Of a DNA stretch of 64,000 nucleotides, positions 29,610 to 38,426 are shown piece after piece. The notes beneath the pieces were generated by a model that saw nothing but the letters and a program-made list of their open reading frames with translations, was not told the origin of the DNA and did not search any database. The stretch covers positions 62,001 through 126,000 of the forward strand of contig JBOFIJ010000009.1 of NCBI GenBank assembly GCA_051650105.1. The letters run 5' to 3'. Source of the DNA: CAMWXW01 sp051650105 (lineage in GTDB: Bacteria > Desulfobacterota > Desulfovibrionia > Desulfovibrionales > Desulfovibrionaceae). The position numbers and the translations under genes are program-made. Positions within the stretch are counted from its first letter, which is position 1. Every line of letters starts with the position of its first letter.

Positions 29610-29723
29610 AATATGCACTCACAAAATCACACAAAACCAATATATTTTTATAACAAAGAAACAATAGTTCCCGTCATTTTCTATTCTCCAAAACCTATAG
29701 CAGAAGTGTCACCAGATATACCC
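29610..29723 (-). pseudogene. Remnant fragment of an isoaspartyl peptidase gene (copy 2)
   Basis: The stretch 29686-29718 matches 35725-35757 of the intact isoaspartyl peptidase gene with three differences in 33 bases by eye. On the minus strand it reads SGDTSAIGFGE where the intact protein has SGGASATGFGE, then runs into a stop. Weaker similarity extends back to about 29610. It duplicates part of the region also covered by the larger remnant at 29752-30335, so at least two decayed copies are present. Confidence 0.65.
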
Positions 29724-29751
29724 CTTTTATTTTATTAATAAGCAATAACAA

Positions 29752-30335
29752 ATCTCTATTGCTTTATTGACTATAAGAGATATGTGATATGTTTTCATAC
29801 TATCACAAGCACTTTTTATAAATAATACCATTACAATATTTTTTCAAAAACCTCTAACTATTACAAAATACCCTAGTATAATGCAATATCCCATCCTTAT
29901 AGCTGGTTTTTATATTCATCAGATACCCCAATAATTAATGGGCACTATAGCTATCTAAATAGAAGTGCCATCAACGGAATCATTTCTCTATCGTCTTGTG
30001 TCATAAGAAAAGACCGTCTCACACCTTGCTATAATGTTTAAACAAGATAACACCTATTGAAGTGTTAATAACAATATCTCCATATATCTAGGACAACTGT
30101 ATTATAGTATCTTTTGAAGAGAATACGGCTGCAAGATTATATTTTTCTTTTACTATCTATCGAGTAAATAAAACACAGTAAAATACTTTCTTCTCCTTTC
30201 TTATCAAAACGTCTCCTAGCACCGAACATTGCTCCAAGTCTTCTTTATATATATCTTCTGGTATACCACACTCCACAGTAATTCCAATAGCAATTAATAC
30301 ATCAAGAATAATATATAAAGCAGGTTATTAAGAAC
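29752..30335 (-). pseudogene. Decayed second copy of the isoaspartyl peptidase gene
   Basis: Aligned by eye with the intact gene at 35491-36396. Positions 29752-29855 match 35636-35740, about 105 unrelated bases intervene, and 29961-30151 match 35741-35935. On the minus strand the second block reads KYNLAAVFSSKDTIIQLS, stop, IYGDIVINTSIGV, against KYNPADAFSPKGTVGAVVLD, IYGDIVAGTSTGG. A farther block at about 30225-30335 has an open frame (ALYIILDVL, DLEQCSVLG) that may match the N-terminal ALCRAVEILE and ELDASIM region. Stops, shifts and gaps make it non-functional. It has the same orientation as the intact copy 5 kb away. Confidence 0.7.
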
Positions 30336-30982
30336 ATATTCTCCAATATTCTTATAAAAAACAGTAACACTATTTTGCTTATTTAATGTATCAATCTAAG
30401 CGTATATTACATTTGTATCTTAAAATCGTATATAATAACCTTTCTTGTTTACGTGTGAAAGCAATACTCTTATATTTTTTAGTTCAGCATAAGTATATCA
30501 TTATCAATAATTATTTTTCTTTTATATAAAGAAGTATATACTACAAATATTCTTTCTCTATGCCATGTTACACACAAAATTTCTCACACCATTTCACAAA
30601 GAATTATTTTTATTCACAGTAAGTATTGTGATATGTACTATTTCTCTCTTTTACAAATGTATTCCAAAATACAGCCTTAGCTCACATACCATATATCTAT
30701 AACAAAAAAATAAACAAGGTATATACCGCCAAAGTAACAAGCAATTATTTAGCAATCTACACAACATTTTTCTCACAATACAAAATACAATTACGAGATA
30801 ATAACACTTTCACAGCTCTTTATTCTTATTCTCACTATATATATCATCTATCACGCTTATATACTTTCCTATTCTTATTATTACATAAAGAGTATCTTTT
30901 ATAGATAAAACATTGTGTGTATTTTATAAAAGGCACAAATACTATATTCTTTTCCTTCTTCTAATAAAAAAGTATAAAAACC
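30336..30982. other. Non-coding AT-rich stretch, remains of decay zone
   Basis: About 650 bases with stops in all frames and no ribosome site next to any open frame. It may hold further relics too eroded to name. It ends at the tRNA-Pro promoter. Confidence 0.4.
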
Positions 30983-31011
30983 TTGATTCTTTTTAAAAAC
31001 TACGATATATA
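30983..31011 (+). promoter_or_regulatory. Sigma-70-type promoter of tRNA-Pro
   Basis: TTGATT at 30983-30988, a 17-base spacer, then TATATA at 31006-31011. It ends 14 bases before the mature tRNA end, a fitting distance for a short leader. engB may be read through from it. Confidence 0.6.
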
Positions 31012-31025
31012 TACTCCACATGGCT

Positions 31026-31102
31026 CGGAGAGTGGCGCAGTTTGGTAGCGCGCCTGCTTTGGGAGCAGGATGTCGTAGGTTCGAATCCTATCTCTCCGAC
31101 CA
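31026..31102 (+). tRNA. tRNA-Pro (anticodon UGG)
   Basis: A 77-base cloverleaf. The acceptor arm CGGAGAG (31026-31032) pairs with CTCTCCG (31092-31098), followed by ACCA, so the CCA end is encoded. The anticodon stem CCTGC/GCAGG encloses the loop TTTGGGA with anticodon TGG at 31060-31062, reading CCA/CCG/CCN proline codons. The T arm carries GGTTCGAATCC. It is the only tRNA seen in the window. engB starts 12 bases later. Confidence 0.97.
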
Positions 31103-31114
31103 TCAAATATTATA

Positions 31115-31714
31115 ATGTCCATAAATAAACATCATATACAAAGTAGTCTATTAGCTACTATCTATAATAAAAAACAACTCTCTTTTTTTGGTGAAGAATA
31201 TGAGAACCTACCTCATGTTGTTTTTGTCGGAAGAAGTAATGTTGGCAAATCATCGTTAGTTAATACTATTCTTCAAAGAAAGAAACTTGCAAAAGTAAGT
31301 GCAACTCCTGGAAAAACACGAAGTATCAATATATATACTCCTCATGGCTATCCTTTTTATATAGCAGATCTTCCAGGTTATGGTTATGCAAAATGTAGCA
31401 AGGATGAACAAAGAACGTGGCTAGACTTTATAGCATTCTATCTTGAAGAAGCATATTTTGAGAAACACGTTATTCTTCTTTTAGACTCTAGACGATTACC
31501 ACAAAAAAGTGATAGAGAATTACTCCAATATATGTATACGTTACAACTCCGTGTCACTCCTGTATTTACAAAAATGGATAAAACAACACAAAAAGAACGT
31601 AATACCACAATAATGGCATGGAAAAAACATTCAATGTCTACCTTCTTTCAAACATCTACCTTAAAGAAAACTGGCTTAGATACTTTGTGGAAACATATTA
31701 CAGAAAGTATTTAG
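31115..31714 (+). CDS. engB: Ribosome biogenesis GTPase EngB/YsxC
   Basis: TRAFAC-class GTPase needed for large ribosomal subunit assembly. At 199 residues it has the G1 motif GRSNVGKSSLVN (about 38-49), KVSATPGKTRSIN with the G2 Thr, DLPGYGYAK as G3, TKMDK as G4 and a C-terminal QTSTLKKTGLD as G5. It begins 12 bases after tRNA-Pro, with no separate promoter evident, so it is probably read from the tRNA promoter. No ribosome site is strong before the ATG. Confidence 0.94.
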   Translation: MSINKHHIQSSLLATIYNKKQLSFFGEEYENLPHVVFVGRSNVGKSSLVNTILQRKKLAKVSATPGKTRSINIYTPHGYPFYIADLPGYGYAKCSKDEQRTWLDFIAFYLEEAYFEKHVILLLDSRRLPQKSDRELLQYMYTLQLRVTPVFTKMDKTTQKERNTTIMAWKKHSMSTFFQTSTLKKTGLDTLWKHITESI

Positions 31715-32034
31715 TTCAGGAAAAAATATCTTTTTATATACAATCTTCATTTTCTCACGCACAGCGATGTTGAAACGAGAATGTCATACTCTTTGTATTT
31801 ATTAGGTGTGTTACATGAAAACCGCAATATGATGTTACATAATACTTTCTCTTACATATTACTATAGTATGGTAAAAACAACATATAAATATTTTTAAAC
31901 AATAACTGACACTATGTTCATATTCTGAAATAATTTTGTGACAGCATTCCTCTTGCTAATTTTTACTATAGAAAATATCACTACCTACTCTTTTACAAAA
32001 AGCATGGTACAATATTTATTACATCACTACTTTA
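31715..32034. other. Spacer, possibly the far end of a nucleosidase remnant
   Basis: No gene is visible. Near 31765-31800 the minus strand reads NKYKEYDILVSTS, weakly like YKYKKPFVIIRAIS of the intact nucleosidase. If real, the remnant described next extends through this spacer. Confidence 0.35.
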
Positions 32035-32170
32035 AGAATTCATTTTTATTTTCCAAAATTCCCGTATAAAAAACACATCTTCAATCATATGAATTCCTCT
32101 ATTCACAATAGTATTTTTCAATATTTATAACTCCCCTTGTATTAGTAGGCATCTCATCATAACATTCTTT
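32035..32170 (-). pseudogene. Remnant of a second MTA/SAH nucleosidase gene
   Basis: Positions 32041-32123 align without gaps to 32774-32856 of the intact gene, with about four in five bases matching by eye. After a short deletion the match continues to about 32170. On the minus strand it reads NRGIHMIEDVFF where the intact protein has NRATHMVGDMLFY, then a one-base loss breaks the frame. It covers the 5' part of the gene and starts right after the intact copy's 3' end, so it is a decayed tandem duplicate. Confidence 0.7.
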
Positions 32171-32192
32171 TAGAAAATATTTCAGAGTATAA

Positions 32193-32975
32193 CTATAACG
32201 CTTTCACATACGCTCGTACGATACGCGCTGAAATTTCTGCAACATTCTTAGCAAATGTATCATACTGTTCTTTTGATTCTGTGTTTTCAATAAAAGGACT
32301 ATCTGAAATTGCCCGAATAATAACGAATGGCTTTTTGTATTTATACGCTACGTGAGCCACAGCAGCACCCTCCATTTCAACAGCTTTAGCATTATTAAAA
32401 TATGTATTGAGCCATACACTTTTTTCTTTATCACTGATAAATTGATCTCCAGAAAGAATTCTACCATTACACACACGTTGTGTTTTATGAATATTCTTTG
32501 CAATTGTAGTTAGTAATACAGTACGTTTTGCATCAGAAGGTATAGCCCAAGTATCAATACCATGAAACTGTCCATATTTTTTTCCAAAGACAGTGAGATC
32601 AACATCATGTTGAATAAGATCCGTTGCAATAACAATATCACCCACATGCAATGAAGGATCAAGTGCACCTGCAACTCCAGTAAAAATAATTTCTTGTGCA
32701 TTAAAATGTTCAAACAAAATAGTAGCAGCAACGGCAGCATTCACTTTACCAATACCAGAAAGAGCAATAACAACATTTTTATTTTCCAGAATTCCCGTAT
32801 AAAAAAGCATATCTCCAACCATATGAGTTGCCCTATTTGCAACAATTTTCTGCAATAGATCAATTTCAATATCCATAGCTCCCATTATAGCAATAGGCCC
32901 TTTATCAGTAGATATTTTTGAATACACAGAAAATGGAATGCAGCACAACAAGATAAGAATGTATATTACTTTCAT
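32193..32975 (-). CDS. Exported 5'-methylthioadenosine/S-adenosylhomocysteine nucleosidase
   Basis: MTA/SAH nucleosidase fold of 260 residues; the family cleaves adenine from MTA, SAH and 5'-deoxyadenosine. Catalytic landmarks are present: IAIMGAMDIEID with the first Glu, FTGVAGALDPSLHVGDIVIA, VEMEGAAVAHVAY with the ribose-binding Glu, and IRAISDSP with the catalytic Asp. Unlike the usual cytoplasmic enzyme, it opens with a hydrophobic signal sequence (MKVIYILILLCCIPFSVYSK), so it should act in the periplasm or outside. It follows a 102-residue unknown gene by 12 bp. A decayed tandem copy lies just downstream. Substrate outside the cytoplasm is unknown; adenine salvage from a host is one possibility. 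Confidence 0.88.
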   Translation of the reverse strand: MKVIYILILLCCIPFSVYSKISTDKGPIAIMGAMDIEIDLLQKIVANRATHMVGDMLFYTGILENKNVVIALSGIGKVNAAVAATILFEHFNAQEIIFTGVAGALDPSLHVGDIVIATDLIQHDVDLTVFGKKYGQFHGIDTWAIPSDAKRTVLLTTIAKNIHKTQRVCNGRILSGDQFISDKEKSVWLNTYFNNAKAVEMEGAAVAHVAYKYKKPFVIIRAISDSPFIENTESKEQYDTFAKNVAEISARIVRAYVKAL

Positions 32976-32987
32976 ATAATGCCTCTC

Positions 32988-33296
32988 TTATATATTCAAT
33001 AATGAAAATATACTTTGTGTATGTATAATGTAATTACGAGCTTCTTCTGGAAGTGCACACTCTTCAATACAATTAAAACGTTTCACTTTTATACCATCAA
33101 GAAGAAGAGAACCTTCAAAATTTTCTTTTTCACGCACAAATATTCTGGGAGAAGAACTATACAATGTATTGTATAAAACCATTATACTCTCTGTATGTAC
33201 ATTTAACACTTCAGAAATTTTCTGATAATATTTACCTTTATAATGCCTAAAAAACATGGTAAACTCCATAAGGATCTCTTCGAAAAGGGTATCCAT
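32988..33296 (-). CDS. Hypothetical protein, 102 residues
   Basis: Not recognised. The product is a soluble, mixed-charge protein with no signal peptide: aromatic N-terminal helix (EEILMEFTMFFRHYKGKYYQ), then EVLNVHTESIMVLYNTLY, a strand-like middle (IFVREKENFEG) and a Cys-containing CIEECALPEEARNYII end. No good ribosome site precedes the first ATG; an internal ATG ten codons in is possible. It lies 12 bp upstream of the exported nucleosidase on the same strand and about 55 bp from the divergent SDR gene. Position suggests co-transcription with the nucleosidase. Confidence 0.55.
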   Translation of the reverse strand: MDTLFEEILMEFTMFFRHYKGKYYQKISEVLNVHTESIMVLYNTLYSSSPRIFVREKENFEGSLLLDGIKVKRFNCIEECALPEEARNYIIHTQSIFSLLNI

Positions 33297-33350
33297 TTTT
33301 CATTATAATTGCAAGATAATTTATACTATATTGATGAAGAAAGAAGATCT

Positions 33351-34103
33351 ATGAAAAAAGTACTTGTTACTGGAGCTACATCCGGTTTTGGCTTCTCTAT
33401 AGCGAGACGTTATGCACAGGAAGGACACCATGTCTTTGCTTTAGGAAGAAGAAAAGAAAATTTATTAGCCCTACAAAAAGAATATCCATCAATAACAATA
33501 TTTACATGTGATATACAAGATATCCATAGAGTACAAGAAGTACTCTCTAAGATAGAATCAGTTGATATTTTAATAAATAATGCAGGGCTGGCACTAGGTG
33601 GTCTCAGTGCATTTGATACCACCTCAGAAACAGAGTACACAACAATGATTCAAACAAACATTACAGGCTTCTTACATATAACTCACGCAGTACTTAAGGG
33701 AATGAAAGAAAAAAATTATGGGGACATCATAAATATCAGCTCAGTTGCTGGAACATATCCCTACCCAAATGCAGGAGTATATGGAGCAACAAAAGCCTTT
33801 ATAAGCAATTTTTCTCTAAGTTTACGGGCAGAATTATTTGGTAAAAATATACGCGTTACATCGATTGAACCTGGAATGGCAGAAACAGAATTTTCAACAA
33901 TTCGTTTCAATGGAGATACAGTAAAAGCACATAACATGTACCAAGGCATAAAGGCATTGCAAGCAGACGATATTGCAGATATTATCTATTATACAACATC
34001 TCTTCCACACCACATAAACATAAATAGAATAGAAATTATGCCAACACAACAAACATTTGCAGGCTTCTCTGTACATAGAGAAAAAAATTCTTCTCATAAA
34101 TGA
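33351..34103 (+). CDS. Short-chain dehydrogenase/reductase (YdfG-like)
   Basis: Classical SDR of 250 residues. Cofactor motif GATSGFGFSIA at 8-18, NNAGLALGG near 80, the catalytic Ser in INISSVAG near 131, and Tyr144/Lys148 in YGATK. The C-terminal PGMAETEFS is also typical. The closest familiar relative is YdfG, which oxidises 3-hydroxy acids such as L-allo-threonine and serine with NADP; the Arg after the first strand (ALGRRKEN) fits NADP preference. The ATG at 33351 follows GAAGAAAGAAGA; an upstream ATG at 33309 lacks a site and adds unconserved residues. Exact substrate is not known. Confidence 0.87.
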   Translation: MKKVLVTGATSGFGFSIARRYAQEGHHVFALGRRKENLLALQKEYPSITIFTCDIQDIHRVQEVLSKIESVDILINNAGLALGGLSAFDTTSETEYTTMIQTNITGFLHITHAVLKGMKEKNYGDIINISSVAGTYPYPNAGVYGATKAFISNFSLSLRAELFGKNIRVTSIEPGMAETEFSTIRFNGDTVKAHNMYQGIKALQADDIADIIYYTTSLPHHININRIEIMPTQQTFAGFSVHREKNSSHK

Positions 34104-34250
34104 TATTTTTTCTTAACAATATACACGATATTCTGTGCTACTCGTATAAAACACAAATACACCCATATAGTAATAGAGCCAAATCACATTGTTAGTGTAT
34201 TCTCAAATAAAATGCTAAATAGCCTTTTCAGACCAGCATCTCACGACACT

Positions 34251-35468
34251 TTATTCAAGAACAGACACGGGAAAAATAACTTTAGATTTTAATTTCATTA
34301 TACGTCTATAAGAATCTTCTATCCTCTCAATAGAAATAACACCCCTTCTCACAGCATTAATAAGAATTCTTTGTACTTTTTCTGGTAAATCTTTATCAAA
34401 CACTATATTATTACCAAATAATAATATATCATTGCCTGCCAAAACAGAACGTATGACAATCTCTGAAAAATTATAATGATCTGTTATTGCCTGCATTTGT
34501 AAATCATCTGTAACAACAATACCTTCCCACCCTATTTCCTCTCTTAACATACCATTAATTGTTTTTTTAGATAGCGAAGAAGGATATTTATTATCAATAT
34601 TTTTATTCATAAGATGACCAACAAGTACCATTCCAGAATTAGAATACTGCACAAGCTCCTTATATGGCTCCAATTCTTCTTTTTTCCAAGTATGCGTTAT
34701 ATCTGGTAGTCCATAATGAGAATCAACATCAGCACTTCCATGTCCTGGAAAATGTTTAATAGCAAAAATAACATTATTTTTATTCAAACCTTGTATAACA
34801 GAAAGAGCGTGAGGCAGTACCTCCTGACTGGTAGAACCATAACTTCGTCCTATTTTTCCAATAACAGGACTTTGTGGATTAATATTAAGGTCTACAACAG
34901 GTGCAAAATTAAGGTTCACACCCATATCACGCAAAGCATGGCCAAGATTGTCCATTTGTTGAGCAGTGACAGCAACACCCTTTTGTGCCAGCGCAGCAGC
35001 AGATAATGTATCTGGAACACCCGCAATGCCTCGAAAACGCTGAACCTGACCACCTTCTTGATCAACACCAACAAAGAGCGGTATAACAGATTTTGATTGT
35101 AAAAAGGTGACAAGTTCTGTTGTTTGTTGTTTACTTTGAATATTCCTTAAAATACCACTTTGAAATGCTCTTGAAAAAAGAATTATTCCACCCACACGCC
35201 CCTTACTAATCTCAGTTCCAATATTTTGTGCATCTTTTGGTGTAGAGCCATTAAAGCCTATCATAAGCATCTGTCCTATCATTACAGCTAAACTTGGTCG
35301 CTTTGCAATAAGACGCTCTTTTTCCAAAAGAATTTCTTTATTTTCTTCCTGTAAAAGTGTTTCTTTAGGTGTAATGTAGTGCCTAATTGTAGTAGCACTC
35401 GCTTCTTCACAGGATATATCTATAAAAAGAAAAATGGGTACGAGAAGAAGAATGCGCATAACAAACAT
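34251..35468 (-). CDS. nagZ: Beta-N-acetylhexosaminidase, GH3 (NagZ-like), exported
   Basis: GH3 enzyme of 405 residues that removes GlcNAc from anhydro-muropeptides or other N-acetylglucosaminides. The NagZ signature KHFPGHGSADVDSH is present with its His and Asp, VDQEGGQVQRF lies earlier, and the nucleophile Asp is in VVTDDLQMQAI. A hydrophobic N-terminus (MFVMRILLLVPIFLFIDISC) suggests a signal peptide, perhaps a lipoprotein, whereas E. coli NagZ is cytoplasmic. AAGGA before 35468 decides the start. It follows the isoaspartyl peptidase gene by 22 bp on the same strand, suggesting one transcript for wall or peptide turnover. Confidence 0.88.
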   Translation of the reverse strand: MFVMRILLLVPIFLFIDISCEEASATTIRHYITPKETLLQEENKEILLEKERLIAKRPSLAVMIGQMLMIGFNGSTPKDAQNIGTEISKGRVGGIILFSRAFQSGILRNIQSKQQTTELVTFLQSKSVIPLFVGVDQEGGQVQRFRGIAGVPDTLSAAALAQKGVAVTAQQMDNLGHALRDMGVNLNFAPVVDLNINPQSPVIGKIGRSYGSTSQEVLPHALSVIQGLNKNNVIFAIKHFPGHGSADVDSHYGLPDITHTWKKEELEPYKELVQYSNSGMVLVGHLMNKNIDNKYPSSLSKKTINGMLREEIGWEGIVVTDDLQMQAITDHYNFSEIVIRSVLAGNDILLFGNNIVFDKDLPEKVQRILINAVRRGVISIERIEDSYRRIMKLKSKVIFPVSVLE

Positions 35469-35490
35469 TGGGTATTCCTTACACAATTAT

Positions 35491-36396
35491 TTAATCACAA
35501 AATATTCTTGAAACAATATCTCCCTTTGTATCAACATACGCATGGGCAATGTGCTCTGTATTACAAAAAATACCATATTCTCCAGAAAAATTAAGTGCAA
35601 TAAGGCCTGCATATCCACCACATTTTTTATAAAGGATCTCTATGGCTTTATTAACTGCAAGAGAAGGATGATATGTTTTCATGAAATCACAAGCACTTTT
35701 TGTAAGCAGCACCCTCATAATATCTTCTCCAAAACCTGTAGCAGAAGCGCCACCAGATGAATCATCTGCATATGTTCCTGCACCACACAAAGGACTATCA
35801 CCCACCCGACCAGGATGCTTAAATGGAGCACCACCTGTTGAAGTGCCAGCAACAATATCTCCATAAATATCTAAAACAACTGCACCTACAGTACCTTTTG
35901 GAGAAAATGCATCTGCGGGATTATATTTTCCCTTACTTTGTAATTCCTCAAATCGCTGTCTTTCACGTGGAACAATAAAAAAATCATTTTCTACATAAGT
36001 AAATAACTTGTCCATAGCATACTTTTCAGCACCAACCCCAGCCAACATAGTAAAATTTTCCTCCAAAATGGATTCAGCAATACGTATGGGATGTTCATAA
36101 TGCTCTATACCTAATACGGAAGCAAAAGCAAAATCTTTAGACCTCATAATACTTGCATCCAATTCAACAAAACCCTCACTATTGAGAACAGAGCCTTTTC
36201 CAGCGTCAAACGTAGGATCTGATTCCAATATTTCTACAGCGCGACAAAGAGCTTCTTGTGCCAGCATACCATGTTGTAAATCATATAAAACATATTCAAT
36301 AGCATTATAACAACCTTGTATATGTGCCTCCTGTTCATCATGTGGAATAGACCACGCTCCACCATGAACAACAATTCGGACAGTATTTTTTTGCAT
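35491..36396 (-). CDS. Isoaspartyl peptidase / L-asparaginase (Ntn hydrolase)
   Basis: Plant-type asparaginase family, 301 residues, made as a proenzyme that self-cleaves. The N-terminus IVVHGGAWSIP is typical. The nucleophile is Thr169 in SPKGTVGAVVLD. Substrate residues follow in GTSTGGAPFKHPGRVGDSPLCGAG (in parts) and SGGASATGFGEDI. It hydrolyses beta-aspartyl dipeptides and to a lesser extent asparagine. GGAG precedes the ATG at 36396, which removes 30 unconserved upstream residues. It is upstream of nagZ by 22 bp. Decayed copies of this gene lie near 29.6-30.3 kb. Confidence 0.92.
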   Translation of the reverse strand: MQKNTVRIVVHGGAWSIPHDEQEAHIQGCYNAIEYVLYDLQHGMLAQEALCRAVEILESDPTFDAGKGSVLNSEGFVELDASIMRSKDFAFASVLGIEHYEHPIRIAESILEENFTMLAGVGAEKYAMDKLFTYVENDFFIVPRERQRFEELQSKGKYNPADAFSPKGTVGAVVLDIYGDIVAGTSTGGAPFKHPGRVGDSPLCGAGTYADDSSGGASATGFGEDIMRVLLTKSACDFMKTYHPSLAVNKAIEILYKKCGGYAGLIALNFSGEYGIFCNTEHIAHAYVDTKGDIVSRIFCD

Positions 36397-36499
36397 ACGA
36401 ACTCCATGATATAGCCTCATACTAGTAATAATGTAGCACTTTTTACCTATTTTATCAAGAATTCTCAATTTCTCTCTAATAAACATTCCTATACAATAA

Positions 36500-36515
36500 T
36501 GGCATATCTTCTGCT
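36500..36515 (+). promoter_or_regulatory. Sigma-54 (-24/-12) promoter of flgE
   Basis: TGGCATATCTTCTGCT, with GG at 36501-36502 and GC at 36513-36514, exactly ten bases apart. It lies 43 bases before the flgE start. rpoN is in this window, and hook genes are sigma-54-dependent in many bacteria. Confidence 0.7.
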
Positions 36516-36557
36516 ATACGTAGCAGTACAGAAAAAATCCCTCTTTAGGAGCCCTAA

Positions 36558-37976
36558 ATGTCAATGCATATAAGTCTCAGTGGAATACAAGGAAATAGTG
36601 AGTGGCTAAAAGTTATATCAAATAATGTGAGTAATTCAGGAAGTATTGGATATAAAGGATATAGTGCACATTTTTCAGACTATATGTATTCCACAGTACC
36701 CCAAGGACAAATAGGATTAGGCAGCAGTGTCGGATTTATAGAAAGAAATACAGGACAAGGTACTCTCTTCTCCACAACAAATACTAGTGATCTCGGTATA
36801 AATGGCGATGGGTATTTTAAATTATTAGGAAGAGATAGTACAGAATATTACAGCCGAGCTGGTATGTTTTCTTTTGATAAAAATGGCTACTATACAGATC
36901 ATTTAGAAAATCATGTAATGGGTTTTCCAATGAATGCAGATGGGAAAATATCTTCAAAAGAAGAAATAATACAGTTACCACCGCAAAATACAATTCCTGC
37001 AACACCCAGCACGCTTGCAAATATCCAAAAGAATTTTTCAATAGATAAAACATCTTCCAGCGGTCTTTTATACGATGAATATAATAATGGTATTGGGTCT
37101 TCCTTTTATGGAGATTCCTTAGTCTTTAGCGTATACCAACCTGATGGGACAAGAGAAGAAATGACCGTATATTTTGACAAAATTGAAACAAATTCTGGAG
37201 AACAACAATATGAATTTATTGTTACCATGAACCCAGATAAGGATACAAGAGCATTTGATCCAAATTCAGAAAAAAAAGGCTTATTAATGACAGGTGCTCT
37301 CATATTTTCTTCAAATGGAATATTAGAAGGAATGTCTGCTTTAGTGCCATCTACTACTCCAGATGATATTAATTCTTGGATAAATGCCCCACTAGATTCT
37401 AAAGGAAATCCACAATTTTCTTTTTCCACAAAACCTGGTTCTTTACAAAATATATCATTAGATTTTGGAATATATTCAACGAATAAGAATTATCAAAACA
37501 CTGGAGAAACAGGGCTTCTCGCTTCCGTACTATCTAATCCAGAATTAACACAAAAACCTTCCACAGCCTTCACAGGAAAAGGTGCTACAACAACTGTAAA
37601 TGTAGATGGAAGAAATACTGGTATTTTACAAAATATACTATTTAGTAATGATGGTATTCTTACAGCACAATACTCAAATGGAGAAAAGATAGACATATAT
37701 CAAATGAATTTATATACCTTTCAAGCAAGCAAAGCACTTAATGATATAGGAAATTCGCTGTATATTTTTGATAAAAGTGTTGGAGGCGCCATATATAAAG
37801 GGATTCCTGGTACAAATGGAATGGGAACACTCCAAAATGGAGCTTTGGAACTATCCAATGTAGAATTAACTGATGAATTCACTAATATGATACTTGCACA
37901 AAGAACATTAGAAGCAAATACAAAAACACTTTCTACTATAGATGATATGTTGAAAACAGCTATAGCTTTGCGATAA
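36558..37976 (+). CDS. flgE: Flagellar hook protein FlgE
   Basis: Main subunit of the flagellar hook, the curved joint outside the cell. At 472 residues it has the N-terminal rod/hook motif ISLSGIQGNSEWLKVISNNV (near residue 4) and NTSDLGINGDGYFKL (about 78-92), the usual FlgE/F/G core. The middle is the variable hook domain. The C-terminus LSNVELTDEFTNMILAQRTL with final DDMLKTAIAL is the polymerising helix. AGGAG precedes the start, and a sigma-54 promoter lies upstream. No other flagellar structural gene is adjacent, and the spacer after it is empty, so it appears monocistronic. Confidence 0.94.
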   Translation: MSMHISLSGIQGNSEWLKVISNNVSNSGSIGYKGYSAHFSDYMYSTVPQGQIGLGSSVGFIERNTGQGTLFSTTNTSDLGINGDGYFKLLGRDSTEYYSRAGMFSFDKNGYYTDHLENHVMGFPMNADGKISSKEEIIQLPPQNTIPATPSTLANIQKNFSIDKTSSSGLLYDEYNNGIGSSFYGDSLVFSVYQPDGTREEMTVYFDKIETNSGEQQYEFIVTMNPDKDTRAFDPNSEKKGLLMTGALIFSSNGILEGMSALVPSTTPDDINSWINAPLDSKGNPQFSFSTKPGSLQNISLDFGIYSTNKNYQNTGETGLLASVLSNPELTQKPSTAFTGKGATTTVNVDGRNTGILQNILFSNDGILTAQYSNGEKIDIYQMNLYTFQASKALNDIGNSLYIFDKSVGGAIYKGIPGTNGMGTLQNGALELSNVELTDEFTNMILAQRTLEANTKTLSTIDDMLKTAIALR

Positions 37977-38426
37977 TAGTGGATTCCATCAACCCTATTC
38001 TATTATATCCTTTACCATTTCATATTATGTAAAAAAATATATATATTGACAAAGAAGTAACTTCAATTCTACATTTACATAATACGTATGCTATTATGCA
38101 ACATTTTCCAAAATATAAATACTCAAAAAGCAAAAAGAACATATCTATCTCAAAAATTCCAAGACAACAATAGTTTCCATTCCATTTCTTATAAAAATAT
38201 TCACAGAGGAAAAAACAATATAAATAGTAACATAAATATATAATTCTCTATTCACACCTCATCCTAATATTAAAAATCTATGACAATATTATATAAGATA
38301 GGCCTTTTTCTTTATTAAAAAAATATAAAAATATGGTATCCATAAATCCAGTACTATTTTTTATCACTATACCATTTAAGAAAAAAGTCCCTCATTAACA
38401 AAATATTTATTATTGTTATTAAAACA
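37977..38426. other. Non-coding spacer between convergent genes
   Basis: About 450 AT-rich bases between flgE and the nuclease gene, which converge. I see no gene or clear hairpin. AAAAATATAAAAATATGG-type repeats near 38320-38335 look like base-composition effects. Confidence 0.4.

Noticed and set aside
29484..29738. 84-codon plus-strand open frame after dapA
   Set aside because: It runs antisense through the peptidase remnant and is Tyr/Ile/His-rich noise.
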